Origin: an uncultured Campylobacter sp.
GTDB taxonomy: Bacteria; Campylobacterota; Campylobacteria; Campylobacterales; Campylobacteraceae
Reading direction: 5' to 3'
Assembly (NCBI GenBank): GCA_934728065.1
Contig: CAKVDW010000005.1
Span: 1 to 64,000 of the forward strand
Length of the DNA: 64,000 bases
The notes beneath the pieces were generated by a model. The model saw only the letters and a list, made by a program, of their open reading frames with translations, was not told where the DNA came from and ran no database searches. Positions within the stretch are counted from its first letter, which is position 1; each line of letters opens with the position of its first letter. This document shows positions 16,064-24,848 of the stretch, in pieces. Made by a program: the position numbers and the translations under genes.

Positions 16064-17163
16064 GCCTAGCAGTAGGCATTGTGGGCTTGCCAAATATTGG
16101 CAAATCCACGACTTTTAACGCTCTTACTCGGGCGCAAAACGCGCAAAGTGCGAATTATCCTTTTTGCACCATAGAGCCAAACAAAGCCTTAGTCAATGTC
16201 CCAGATGACAGGCTTTATGAGCTTGCTAAAATCGCTAAACCTCAACGCATTTTGCACTCTGTAATCGAATTTGTCGATATTGCAGGGCTTGTTAAGGGCG
16301 CGAGCAAGGGCGAGGGGCTTGGCAATAAATTTTTATCAAACATACGCGAATGCGAGATGATTTTACACATAGTGCGTTGCTTTGAGGACGGCAATATCAC
16401 GCACACAGAAGGCGGTGTAAATCCCGTGCGCGACATAGAAATCATCAACACAGAGCTGATTTTAGCCGACATTGAACAGCTTAGCAAAAAGATAGAAAAG
16501 CTCACAAGAGAAGCAAAGGCAAACGCAAAGGGCGCAAAAGAGAGTTTAGAACTAGCAAACAAACTTTTAGCGCACTTAAATTTAGGCAAAAGTGCTGGTA
16601 GTTTTGCCGAAAAGGACAGCGAACTTTTTGTGAATTTAAACAAGGATTTAAGGCTGCTTTCTGCAAAGGAAGTGATATATGGCGCAAATGTCGATGAAGC
16701 AGGCATTAGCGAGGACAATGAATTCGTAAAAGCCCTAAAAACTTACGCGGAAAAAAATTCAAATGAAGTGATAAAACTTTGCGCTAAAATCGAAGAAGAG
16801 CTTATAAGCCTTGATGAGAGCGAAAGTGCTGAGCTTTTGGCAAGTCTTGGCGCGAAAGAAAGCGGACTAGCGCAAATTATCCGCGTAGCCTTTGGCAAAC
16901 TTGGGCTTATAAGCTATTTTACGGCTGGGGACATTGAAGTGCGAAGCTGGACGATAAAAAAAGGCTGCAAAGCCCCAAAAGCAGCAAGCGTCATACACAA
17001 CGACTTTGAAAAGGGCTTTATCAAGGCTGAGGTTATCAGCTATGATGACTTTATCGCTTGTGGAGGCGAGAGCAAGGCAAAAGAAGCTGGCAAGTTGCGT
17101 TTAGAGGGCAAGGACTATGTGGTGCAAGATGGCGACATAATGCACTTTCGGTTTAATGTCTAA
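16060..17163 (+). CDS. ychF: ribosome-binding ATPase YchF/OLA1 family
   Basis: A 367-residue P-loop NTPase of the Obg family that prefers ATP. Walker A is GLPNIGKST near the N-terminus, followed by [21 protein letters not shown]; a coiled-coil insertion with many Glu/Lys occupies the middle, and the C-terminal TGS-like domain ends in [16 protein letters not shown] chose the ATG at 16060, which overlaps the pepA stop (ATGA); the longer open frame from 15976 lies inside pepA. It corresponds to Cj0930, the last gene of this C. jejuni-like block. Confidence 0.93.
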   Translation: MSLAVGIVGLPNIGKSTTFNALTRAQNAQSANYPFCTIEPNKALVNVPDDRLYELAKIAKPQRILHSVIEFVDIAGLVKGASKGEGLGNKFLSNIRECEMILHIVRCFEDGNITHTEGGVNPVRDIEIINTELILADIEQLSKKIEKLTREAKANAKGAKESLELANKLLAHLNLGKSAGSFAEKDSELFVNLNKDLRLLSAKEVIYGANVDEAGISEDNEFVKALKTYAEKNSNEVIKLCAKIEEELISLDESESAELLASLGAKESGLAQIIRVAFGKLGLISYFTAGDIEVRSWTIKKGCKAPKAASVIHNDFEKGFIKAEVISYDDFIACGGESKAKEAGKLRLEGKDYVVQDGDIMHFRFNV

Positions 17164-17187
17164 AGAAAATTCAACAAATGTCGATTT
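17161..17187 (+). promoter_or_regulatory. sigma28 (FliA)-like promoter for the EF-hand gene
   Basis: TAAAGA at 17161-17166, a 15-base spacer, then CGATTT at 17182-17187. The spacing and -10 element are the same as in the flgM promoter at 19813-19839. It would give a leader of about 70 bases. A weaker sigma70-like TAAGATAAT lies near 17238, so regulation could be double. Confidence 0.5.
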
Positions 17188-17265
17188 GACACACAAGAAG
17201 TTAAAAAGAATAAATTTATCTTGTTTTAAAGATGAATTTTAAGATAATTTAAAAGGGATTAGAAT

Positions 17266-18354
17266 ATGGAATATGGTTTTGGAGCTGATACTAGAAATTT
17301 TAATCCCTTTCATTTTGGTCTCGTAAAAGCTAATTTCACCTTCAACGGCACTAAATTTGACTTTAATGGAGCGCAAAGTAAGGATATATTTTCTAGTCTA
17401 GGCAATCTTAACCAAGACAGTCTTACTCAATTTAGCAAGGTTATTAAAAAGAATCTTGAAGTAGATGCTATAAAGGTTCGCTCAAATCTTTCAAAAACTT
17501 ATGAATACAACAATGAGGTTTCATTTAAAGACCTTATAAGCAACAACACCATAAATATAAAATTAAGCGATGAAAATTTAGAAAAATTAAAACTCACCTT
17601 TGGCACTGAAAACTTTAGCAAAAACGCTAATGGAGAAATAATCATCAGCGGTGAGGCTGAAAAATTTGTTTCAGGTTGGTTTGGTGATATAGCTTATAAA
17701 AGAGGCTATGCCTTAGCTGATAGTGATAAAAATGGCTTACTTGATGATAAAGAAAAAACAAATACCTTAGCTGGATATGGCACTCAGGGTAATTTTTTCA
17801 TTGGCGGTGAAAATACCAAATTTTCTACAAATGTAAATTATGTAAGCATAGAAAGCATGGCTTCTTACCTACCCTATAACAAACACTATGATGCTCCTTT
17901 GCAAAATTCCATAGAAAAAGAACTTAACAAAACCCTAAAAGCTGATGTGAATATGGACGGGTATTTAAGCTTAGGCGAACTTCACAGCAAACAAGAAATC
18001 ATACAATATGCTAAAAAAACCATAGAGGGAGAAAAGCCCAAACCCGATGCTGAAAAAACAATATTTGAAAAACTTACAGAAGAAGCAAAGCGAAACAAGG
18101 AAGCACTAGAAAAGCAAATAAAGCTTGAGTCTAAACTCAAAAAAGGTCTTGAAGCTGAAAGATTTGTAAGTGCTGAAGAATACTTTAGTGCAATGGAAAA
18201 AGAAATGAAAAATCTTTCTATCTCCTTAAAAGTAAGCCAAGAAGTGCTTATAAAAAATATCGACAACGCAAATTTCAAAGATGATATAAGCTCAATCATC
18301 AGCGAAATCAAACAAAACACACAAACGAGCTTAAAGCTTGACTTATCTGTATAA
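17266..18354 (+). CDS. unrecognised protein with two EF-hand calcium loops
   Basis: A 362-residue protein I do not recognise. It has no signal peptide or membrane segment. Two perfect EF-hand loops are present: residues 152-163 (DSDKNGLLDDKE) and 227-238 (DVNMDGYLSLGE), each with the right ligands at positions 1, 3, 5, 7, 9 and 12. The N-terminal part is rich in Phe and Asn (FNPFHFGLVKANFTFNG). The last 110 residues are charged and helical, likely coiled coil. The gene lies between ychF and flgI with a sigma28-like promoter, so co-expression with the flagellum is likely. It might be a flagellar export substrate or an accessory protein; that is inference. Confidence 0.75.
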   Translation: MEYGFGADTRNFNPFHFGLVKANFTFNGTKFDFNGAQSKDIFSSLGNLNQDSLTQFSKVIKKNLEVDAIKVRSNLSKTYEYNNEVSFKDLISNNTINIKLSDENLEKLKLTFGTENFSKNANGEIIISGEAEKFVSGWFGDIAYKRGYALADSDKNGLLDDKEKTNTLAGYGTQGNFFIGGENTKFSTNVNYVSIESMASYLPYNKHYDAPLQNSIEKELNKTLKADVNMDGYLSLGELHSKQEIIQYAKKTIEGEKPKPDAEKTIFEKLTEEAKRNKEALEKQIKLESKLKKGLEAERFVSAEEYFSAMEKEMKNLSISLKVSQEVLIKNIDNANFKDDISSIISEIKQNTQTSLKLDLSV

Positions 18355-18356
18355 AA

Positions 18357-18375
18357 TTGGAACAGTTTTTGCTTT
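18357..18375 (+). promoter_or_regulatory. sigma54 promoter for flgI
   Basis: TTGGAACAGTTTTTGCTTT: the -24 GG (18359-18360) and -12 GC (18371-18372) are separated by ten bases as required, and both flanks match the Campylobacter RpoN consensus. The flgI ATG is at 18408. The site begins just after the stop of the EF-hand gene. Confidence 0.9.
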
Positions 18376-18407
18376 TTGTCCTTTAATTAAGTTTAAAGGA
18401 ATAAACG

Positions 18408-19457
18408 ATGAAAATTGCATTAGCGCTAATGGCTTTAAGCACTTGCCTTTTTGCGATACAAATTAAGGATTTAACAAATACCGTTGGAGTTAGAGACAAC
18501 CAACTTATAGGATATGGCTTGGTTGTAGGGCTTAACGGTAGTGGAGATGGAACAAACTCCAAATTTACCATACAATCCATATCAAATTTGCTTCAAGGTA
18601 TGAATATCAAAGTCGATCCAAATGACATAAAGTCCAAAAATACCGCCGCTGTAATGGTAACAGCAAAGTTGCCTGCCTTTGCTAAAAGTGGAGATAAACT
18701 TGATATAACTGTATCTTCAATGGGCGATGCAAAGTCTTTGCAAGGTGGCACGCTTTTACTTACAGCCTTGCGTGGTATTGACGGTGAAATTTATGCCATA
18801 GCTCAAGGCATAGTTTCAACAGGTGGCATTACAGGCGGAGCTGGTGGGCGTGGAGGCAATCACTCTACAAGTGCTTCTATCATCGCTGGAGCTAATGTTG
18901 AAAGAGAAATTCCACACAATTTTTCTCAAAATGATAATCTCAGTCTTAGCCTTAAAACAGCAAGTTTTAAGACAGCAAATGAGGTAGAACTTGCCTTAAA
19001 TAGAGCCTTTGATGGAGATATAGCCCAAGCTTTAGACTCAAGAACTATACAGTTAAGCAAGCCTGATGATATGTCATCGGTTGAATTTATGGCAAAGGTT
19101 TTAGAACAAGACATAAATTTCACGCCCGAAAACAAAGTTATCATCGATGAAAGAACGGGGACCATAGTTGCTGGGGTTGATATAGAAGTTGAGCCGATTT
19201 TAATCACTCACAAAGATATAACCATAAAAATAGACCCTGAAAATGAAGCTCAAGTAGAGCAAAACGAACTTGATATGAAAGATGGCGGAGTTATTGACCC
19301 AAATTCAAATATAGTAAGGATTAACACAGCCAAAACAACAGTGGCAAATGTGGCTAGAATGCTTAATAAACTTGGCGCATCTCCAACTGATATTATCGCT
19401 ATAATGCAAAATTTAAAACGAGCTGGGGCAATCAATGCTGAATTGGAGGTAATATAA
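18408..19457 (+). CDS. flgI: flagellar P-ring protein
   Basis: Periplasmic protein that forms the P ring around the flagellar rod in the peptidoglycan layer. 349 residues with a signal peptide (1-16, MKIALALMALSTCLFA). Family landmarks include RDNQLIGYGLVVGLNGSGDG near the N-terminus and the C-terminal MLNKLGASPTDIIAIMQNLKRAGA. First gene of the run behind a sigma54 promoter; the next gene starts at its last base. It corresponds to Cj1462. Confidence 0.95.
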   Translation: MKIALALMALSTCLFAIQIKDLTNTVGVRDNQLIGYGLVVGLNGSGDGTNSKFTIQSISNLLQGMNIKVDPNDIKSKNTAAVMVTAKLPAFAKSGDKLDITVSSMGDAKSLQGGTLLLTALRGIDGEIYAIAQGIVSTGGITGGAGGRGGNHSTSASIIAGANVEREIPHNFSQNDNLSLSLKTASFKTANEVELALNRAFDGDIAQALDSRTIQLSKPDDMSSVEFMAKVLEQDINFTPENKVIIDERTGTIVAGVDIEVEPILITHKDITIKIDPENEAQVEQNELDMKDGGVIDPNSNIVRINTAKTTVANVARMLNKLGASPTDIIAIMQNLKRAGAINAELEVI

Positions 19458-19816
19458 TGAAAGTAGATAACTTTTTATCAGCTTATAACGCAAACAACGC
19501 TATGCTTGAAAGTGTAGCAAAAAAATCATCAAGCCTTAGTGCTGCTAAAAACTACGCAAAAGCCGAGTTTGCTAATAAGGCTAATTTAGAGGGCAAAAAA
19601 TTTGATGAGGCTTTAAAAGAACAAACTGATGCCTTTGAAGCCTTTTTCATCAAAACAGTGCTTGATATTTCCTTAAAGAAAAAAGTTTCTCTTTTTGGAG
19701 AGGACGCAAGTGATGAAATTTACTCATCTATGTATAATGATGCGATGAGTAAGGCTTTAAGCGGAGGAATGGGCTTTTCTGAATTATTATTTAATTTTTT
19801 AAAAGAAAGGTCTTAA
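19457..19816 (+). CDS. flgJ: rod-binding (FlgJ N-terminal-type) protein
   Basis: A 119-residue protein resembling only the rod-scaffolding N-terminal domain of FlgJ: EQTDAFEAFFIKTVLDISLKK and the C-terminal MSKALSGGMGFSELLFNFL. The muramidase half of enterobacterial FlgJ is absent, as usual in epsilonproteobacteria, where other enzymes open the peptidoglycan. It overlaps flgI by one base and shares its transcript. It corresponds to Cj1463. Confidence 0.85.
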   Translation: MKVDNFLSAYNANNAMLESVAKKSSSLSAAKNYAKAEFANKANLEGKKFDEALKEQTDAFEAFFIKTVLDISLKKKVSLFGEDASDEIYSSMYNDAMSKALSGGMGFSELLFNFLKERS

Positions 19817-19839
19817 GTGTTTTGCGTTTTGGTCGATTT
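19813..19839 (+). promoter_or_regulatory. sigma28 promoter for flgM
   Basis: TTAAGT at 19813-19818, a 15-base spacer and CGATTT at 19834-19839, which fits the Campylobacter FliA pattern. It lies 33 bases upstream of the flgM ATG. An anti-sigma28 gene under sigma28 control is the known arrangement. Confidence 0.7.
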
Positions 19840-19871
19840 GGTGTAGTAAGGTTTAAGAAAAAGGAGAGCAG

Positions 19872-20069
19872 ATGATTAATCCTATAACACAAAGCTTTGT
19901 TAAAAGCACAACTACAAAAGTCGGACAAAATGGCAAAGAAACAAAAGCAAACGAAGTTCAAAAAGTGGAAGATGAAAGAGTTTCTAAGATAGCTAAAGAA
20001 GTTGAAAAAGGCGAATACAAGCTTGACACAAAAGCAACTGCTGAAGCTGTAACAGACTCTTTGCTTTAA
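19872..20069 (+). CDS. flgM: anti-sigma28 factor
   Basis: A 65-residue protein that binds FliA and holds back late flagellar genes. The C-terminal half has the family pattern DERVSKIAKEVEKGEYKLDTKATAEAVTDSL split over two short helices, which is the sigma-binding part. A strong AAAAAGGAG site precedes the ATG. In C. jejuni FlgM (Cj1464) also limits filament length. It sits between the rod-binding and chaperone genes. Confidence 0.9.
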   Translation: MINPITQSFVKSTTTKVGQNGKETKANEVQKVEDERVSKIAKEVEKGEYKLDTKATAEAVTDSLL

Positions 20070-20129
20070 ACACATTTTCCCTTTTTTGCAAGTTTTGGCT
20101 ATAAAAACTATTTAGAGAAAGGGAAAAAG

Positions 20130-20564
20130 ATGATTCAAAAAAATCTCAACACAAATATCGAGCTTGTAGATAAGCTCATTAAACTCACAGAAGAGGATAT
20201 TACTCACATTCAACAAGGCAGACACGACACCGTTGCGCAAAGCGTAAAAGATAAAAACAAGCTCATTGCTTTGTTTGAGGTTTCAAAAAAAGAACTTGAT
20301 GAAATTTTAATCAAACTCAGCGACAACGGCACGAAAAATATTGCTGAAATTTTAGATAAAGATGATAAGGCAAAACTTGGAGAATTTAAGAAAAAATTAG
20401 AATATTTGCACGAAAAAAATAAAGAATACGCCAAGCTTGTCCTTGTGGTGAAAAACTTTTTTGATGAACTTTTAAACACTATGTTTGATGATGGAAGTGG
20501 AACAAATAATGCTTATGGAGATAAGAAGACAAATTTGGATTCACTTTTTAAAATCAATGCGTAG
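20130..20564 (+). CDS. flgN: FlgN-like flagellar export chaperone
   Basis: A 144-residue, almost entirely helical protein with long charged heptad stretches, the form of FlgN chaperones that escort the hook-associated proteins FlgK and FlgL to the export gate. It lies directly between flgM and flgK and matches Cj1465. The identity rests on shape, length and position, since FlgN sequences diverge widely. A sigma54 promoter for flgK lies inside its 3' end. Confidence 0.78.
   Translation: MIQKNLNTNIELVDKLIKLTEEDITHIQQGRHDTVAQSVKDKNKLIALFEVSKKELDEILIKLSDNGTKNIAEILDKDDKAKLGEFKKKLEYLHEKNKEYAKLVLVVKNFFDELLNTMFDDGSGTNNAYGDKKTNLDSLFKINA
20499..20512 (+). promoter_or_regulatory. sigma54 promoter for flgK inside flgN
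   Basis: GTGGAACAAATAATGCTTAT has GG at 20499-20500 and GC at 20511-20512 with exactly ten bases between. Transcription would begin near 20524, 50 bases before the flgK ATG. The site is embedded in flgN codons. Confidence 0.8.
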
Positions 20565-20573
20565 GATAAAATT

Positions 20574-22409
20574 ATGAATACTATATTTTCTAGTTTAAGC
20601 AAAGGTGTATCAGGGCTTAAGGCAAATGAAATTCAAATAGCTACCGCAAGCAACAACATAGCCAACGCCAACAGCACTTTTTATACTAGACAAAGAGCTG
20701 TGCAAACAACTGCTGGGTTTTATAATATAAACAACGGCATAGAACTTGGAATGGGAACAAATATAGACGCTATAGTTCGTTTGCACGATGAGTATTCATA
20801 CCATAAACTAAAAACCGTAAATACTCAACTTGAATACACAGGATATTTAAAATCCAAACTAGAAGAGGTTGCTAAACGCTTTCCAGACATTAAGGCAAAC
20901 GGTATTTTGGTTGATTTGGAAAGATATCACGATGCTTGGAATAAATTTTCCACAGACCCAAACAACGGCGCAGTAAAGCAAACCTTAGTAACAGTAGCAA
21001 AGTCTTTCACAGAACACATCAACAACGCCTATGGAGACATAGTAAAGATGCAACAAGCTGTTAATGATGATATAAAATCAACTGTTGATGAGATAAACCG
21101 CATAGCACAAGAAATAGCCAACATTAACAAGCAAATTCCAAAACAAGAGGTTTTGCCAACCGATAGAGCAAATGAGTTAAGAGACAGGAGAGATGAACTT
21201 GAACTTACCCTTTCTAAACTCGTAGAAGGTGTGGCGTCAAAATTCATCATCAACCAAGATAGTCGTTTAGAATCAACAATGACAGACGGTGGCAAATATT
21301 ACAACCTCACCATACACGGACACGAAATAGTCAGCGGACCAAATTTTACGCCCATTAAACTCATCACCGATGAAGTAACAGGCGCTCATACCATAGTTTA
21401 TCAAGGTATTGATGAAAAAATCACAGATTTAACCACTCAAATCACAGGCGGAAAACTAGGCGCACAGCTTGATTTGCGTGGTAGAACTTATGATAAAAGA
21501 GAAGGGGTGTATGAGGATGGCATTATACAAGATTATAAAAATATGCTTGATACCTTTGCCAAAACGATGATGACGCACACAAACAACATTTATGCCCAAT
21601 CAGCAAAAAGCAAAATGAGTTCTGATGCTATGTCAAATTTAAGGTCTGATACAAAATTAATGAATTATGATAAAAATATCCAAATAGGTTCTTTTGACAT
21701 TGTTCTTTACGATGAAAAAGGACAAAAAATCAACTCAAAAACCATTAATATTGATGTCAATACCACTATGGATGATGTCATCAGGCAAATTCAAGCCAAC
21801 ACTGATGACAATAATGACAACGACAATATCAATGATATAGATGATTATGTAAGTGCAATTTTTGACTATGACAGCAGAAGCGACACAGGAATGCTCCAAC
21901 TTAGCGTTTCTACTCCAAATTTTAAAATCGCCATTGAGGATAAAGGCACAAATTTCGCTGGCGCGATAAATTTAGGCGGCTTTTTTAGTGGGACAAATGC
22001 CACAACTATGCGCGTAAAAACAGAAATTCTCACTGACCCAACCATTTTAAGAGCGAGTAAAAACGGCAATGACGGCGACAATGAAATCGCTAATGCTATA
22101 CTTCAGTTGCAATATGAGGACATTAATTTTTACAACAAAGACGGCACAGTTGATACTAGAGCCTTAGATGGATACTACCGCCTTTTCACAGGCAAGATAG
22201 CAGCACAAGGCGAGGCTGCAAATAATACCCACGCAACCAACTCAACACTTTATAATTCAGTGTATGAAGAATTTCAATCCCTAAACGGCGTCAATACAAA
22301 CGAAGAACTTGCGGCTCTCATTCAGTATCAAGCAAGTTATGGAGCGGCTTCAAAGGTCGTTACTACTGTTGATCAAATGATAAATACCCTATTATCACTC
22401 AAACAATAG
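20574..22409 (+). CDS. flgK: flagellar hook-associated protein 1
   Basis: Joins hook and filament. 611 residues with the axial-protein N-terminus (IFSSLSKGVSGLKANEIQIATASNNIANANS) split by the usual helix, a long variable middle region including an Asp/Asn-rich stretch near residues 410-430, and the C-terminal helix ending in VVTTVDQMINTLLSLKQ. It is exported by the flagellar apparatus, so there is no signal peptide. It corresponds to Cj1466. Confidence 0.95.
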   Translation: MNTIFSSLSKGVSGLKANEIQIATASNNIANANSTFYTRQRAVQTTAGFYNINNGIELGMGTNIDAIVRLHDEYSYHKLKTVNTQLEYTGYLKSKLEEVAKRFPDIKANGILVDLERYHDAWNKFSTDPNNGAVKQTLVTVAKSFTEHINNAYGDIVKMQQAVNDDIKSTVDEINRIAQEIANINKQIPKQEVLPTDRANELRDRRDELELTLSKLVEGVASKFIINQDSRLESTMTDGGKYYNLTIHGHEIVSGPNFTPIKLITDEVTGAHTIVYQGIDEKITDLTTQITGGKLGAQLDLRGRTYDKREGVYEDGIIQDYKNMLDTFAKTMMTHTNNIYAQSAKSKMSSDAMSNLRSDTKLMNYDKNIQIGSFDIVLYDEKGQKINSKTINIDVNTTMDDVIRQIQANTDDNNDNDNINDIDDYVSAIFDYDSRSDTGMLQLSVSTPNFKIAIEDKGTNFAGAINLGGFFSGTNATTMRVKTEILTDPTILRASKNGNDGDNEIANAILQLQYEDINFYNKDGTVDTRALDGYYRLFTGKIAAQGEAANNTHATNSTLYNSVYEEFQSLNGVNTNEELAALIQYQASYGAASKVVTTVDQMINTLLSLKQ

Positions 22410-23155
22410 TGAATCTCAAAGCAAAACTTGACGGTCTCGTGCGTGAAAAAAACACGCAAAAAGGGCTTTTTTCAGCCCCTGACCCTTTGCAAATAGCAAA
22501 AATTTACAACTGTGAGTTCGTGTGTCTTTTATGCGCCTTATTTGCTTACGGCAATGCAGGAAATATAGTGAATTTTTTAAAAAAACTTGACTTTTCGCTT
22601 TTAGATGAAAGTGAAAATTTTATCATCAAAAACAGCACCTTTTTAAAATACCGCTTTCAAAACTCAAGCGATATAGCCCAAATTTTCATCACTCTAAGGA
22701 GAATCAAACAAGAAAGCTCCCTTGAAGAAATCTTTACCAAAGCTTATGCTAAAGATGAAAATGTCATAAGCGGGATAAAAGCTTTTATCAACAAGGCTCA
22801 TTCAATCAACAAACACACGAGTTTGGGCTATGATTTTTTCTTTGGCAAAGCCTTTGCCTATGAACCAAAAGGCACGCTCAAACGCTACAATATGCTTTTG
22901 CGTTGGCTTGTGCGAAAAGATGAGCTTGATTTAGGGCTTTTTAGTGGCATTGATAAGGCGCATTTGCTTGTCCCACTTGACACGCATACGCACAAGGTGG
23001 CTTTAAAGCTTGGTTTGATGAGCAGAAAGGTTTATGATTTTAAAGCCGTGCTTGAACTCACGCAAACTTTAAGAAAATTTGACCCCAAAGACCCTATAAA
23101 ATACGACTTTGCGCTTTATAGACTAGGACAGAGCAAAGATTATCTTAAATTATAA
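22409..23155 (+). CDS. TIGR02757/DUF2400 family protein
   Basis: A 248-residue protein of the conserved DUF2400 family; the biochemical role is unknown. It shows FVCLLCALFAYGNA, RYNMLLRWLVRKDELDLGLF and the family's LDTHTHKVALKLGL. It starts with GTG, the G being the last base of the flgK stop (TAG), so it is translationally coupled to flgK. The same order is present in C. jejuni (Cj1467), but a flagellar role is not shown by that. Confidence 0.82.
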   Translation: MNLKAKLDGLVREKNTQKGLFSAPDPLQIAKIYNCEFVCLLCALFAYGNAGNIVNFLKKLDFSLLDESENFIIKNSTFLKYRFQNSSDIAQIFITLRRIKQESSLEEIFTKAYAKDENVISGIKAFINKAHSINKHTSLGYDFFFGKAFAYEPKGTLKRYNMLLRWLVRKDELDLGLFSGIDKAHLLVPLDTHTHKVALKLGLMSRKVYDFKAVLELTQTLRKFDPKDPIKYDFALYRLGQSKDYLKL

Positions 23156-23230
23156 TTCCTTGAAAATTTACCCTAATGAAAGAAATTTTAAATCATATTT
23201 ATGTTAGAATATCCACACAAAAGGAAAAGT

Positions 23231-23998
23231 ATGGATATAGCGAGTTTTGAACTTGATAGCATTTATTATGTCGTGCTTTTTGCGGTAGCACTTTTTGCTG
23301 GCTTTATCGACTCCATAGTTGGTGGGGGTGGGCTTATAACTCTACCTGCATTAATGGCGTGCGGTGTGCCTGCGCATTTGAGCCTTGCTACAAATAAACT
23401 GCAAAGCTCATTTGGCTCTTTAACAGCAACTTTAACTTATTTTAAAGCCCAAACGATGAAATATCTAGCTTGGGGCGTGTTTTTTACGGCTTTTGGTGCT
23501 GGTATTGGCGCGTGGGCTGTGCTTTTGGTTAATGATAAACACTTAAAGCTTATCATTTTAGTGTTTTTGCTCGCCACCTTTTTGTATATGGCATTTAAAC
23601 CAAGTCTTGGCAAAGAAAAGAGCGAACCAAAAATCAAAAACATTAAAATTTTTCACATTTTTATAGGCTTTTGTATCGGCTTTTATGATGGCTTTTTAGG
23701 ACCTGGCACAGGCAGCTTTCTCATCTTTGCTTGCGTAATGTTGCTAGGATATAATCTTAAAGAAGCAAGCATTAATACAAAAATTTTTAATTTCACCAGC
23801 AATATTGCCGCATTAGCTGTATTTTTGTATTTTTATAAGGTGCTTTGGGCGGTGGGCATTTTAATGGGTGTAGGGCAAATCATTGGGGCGTTTTTAGGCT
23901 CAAAACTCGTGCTTAAAACTCAAGGAAAATTCATCAAAGCGTTGTTTTTGGTGGTAGTAGGAGCAACCATTTGTAAGGTAAGTTTGGATATGCTTTAG
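23231..23998 (+). CDS. TSUP-family (DUF81) membrane permease
   Basis: A 255-residue integral membrane protein with about eight helices in two related halves. Both half-motifs are visible: VALFAGFIDSIVGGGGLITLPAL and GFCIGFYDGFLGPGTGSFLIF. The family includes sulfite, sulfoacetate and sulfonate exporters, but the substrate here is unknown. I chose the ATG at 23231, preceded by AAAAGGA; an in-frame ATG at 23201 adds a hydrophilic extension. Confidence 0.87.
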   Translation: MDIASFELDSIYYVVLFAVALFAGFIDSIVGGGGLITLPALMACGVPAHLSLATNKLQSSFGSLTATLTYFKAQTMKYLAWGVFFTAFGAGIGAWAVLLVNDKHLKLIILVFLLATFLYMAFKPSLGKEKSEPKIKNIKIFHIFIGFCIGFYDGFLGPGTGSFLIFACVMLLGYNLKEASINTKIFNFTSNIAALAVFLYFYKVLWAVGILMGVGQIIGAFLGSKLVLKTQGKFIKALFLVVVGATICKVSLDML

Positions 23999-24001
23999 CT
24001 T

Positions 24002-24023
24002 AAAAGCCCTAAAAAGGGCTTTT
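24002..24023. terminator. bidirectional terminator between the TSUP gene and ahpC
   Basis: A 9-bp perfect stem (AAAAGCCCT with AGGGCTTTT, four-base loop) between two convergent genes. The arms end in A and T runs, so it can serve both strands. Confidence 0.7.
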
Positions 24024-24026
24024 AAA

Positions 24027-24623
24027 TTATAGTTTAGAGGCGTTATTAGAAAGGTAATCAGCCACACCCTTAGGGTCAGCCTTCATACCAGAATCGCCCT
24101 TATGCCAACCAGCTGGGCAAACCTCGCCGTGTTCGTTAGTGAAAAGCATAGTATCAACCATTCTTATCATTTCATCAATATTTCTGCCAAGTGGCAAGTC
24201 ATTGATAACAGCGTGGCGAACTGTGCCGTCTTTATCAAGCAAGAATGAGCCACGAAGTGCGACAGCCTCGCCAAAAAGCACATCAAAACCTCTAGCAATA
24301 GCCTTTGTTAAATCAGCTACTAAAGGAAACTGCACATTGCCTATGCCTCCATCGTTAATGGCGGTATTTTTCCACGCAAAGTGTGAAAATTCATTGTCGC
24401 AAGATACGCCAATGACCTCAATGCCTCTGTCTTTAAATTCTTTATAGCGTTTGTCAAAAGCGATAATTTCGCTTGGGCAAACGAAGGTAAAGTCTTTTGG
24501 GTAAAAAAATACTACCGCGCCTTTGCTGCCTATGTTTTTGTAAAGATTAAAATCTTCAACGATTTGGTTGTTGCCTAAAACTGCCGGTGCTGTGAAGTCC
24601 GGTGCTTTTTTTGTAACAATCAT
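24027..24623 (-). CDS. ahpC: alkyl hydroperoxide reductase, 2-Cys peroxiredoxin
   Basis: Reduces hydrogen and organic peroxides in the cytoplasm. 198 residues; the peroxidatic Cys49 is in FTFVCPSEI and the resolving cysteine is in EVCPAGWHKG near the C-terminus. A GGAG-type site precedes the ATG. In C. jejuni (Cj0334) it is divergent from fdxA and next to ndk; here fdxA is missing from the neighbourhood and ahpC lies downstream of fabH. About 225 bases upstream (24624-24848) hold no gene that I can see. Confidence 0.95.
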   Translation of the reverse strand: MIVTKKAPDFTAPAVLGNNQIVEDFNLYKNIGSKGAVVFFYPKDFTFVCPSEIIAFDKRYKEFKDRGIEVIGVSCDNEFSHFAWKNTAINDGGIGNVQFPLVADLTKAIARGFDVLFGEAVALRGSFLLDKDGTVRHAVINDLPLGRNIDEMIRMVDTMLFTNEHGEVCPAGWHKGDSGMKADPKGVADYLSNNASKL

Positions 24624-24848
24624 TCTATCCTCCTAAATAATAAATTTTATTGACAAAAAAATTGTATCTTTAAATCTTTGCCTAAAAGTAAATGAGAAAA
24701 ATTTTTTAGCGATTTTATTTTACAAGCTTGACAAAATAAATCAAATAGCCATTAAAAACATTTATATGGCTTTAAAAGCAAATGCAAAAGAGCTTTAAGA
24801 ATAACCTTGAAAGTTGCTAAAGAGTGAATTTGCATTTTAGCAAATATT

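Noticed and set aside
24624..24848. Possible small gene or RNA between fabH and ahpC
   Set aside because: No conserved pattern, good hairpin or ribosome binding site with an open frame was found on either strand.
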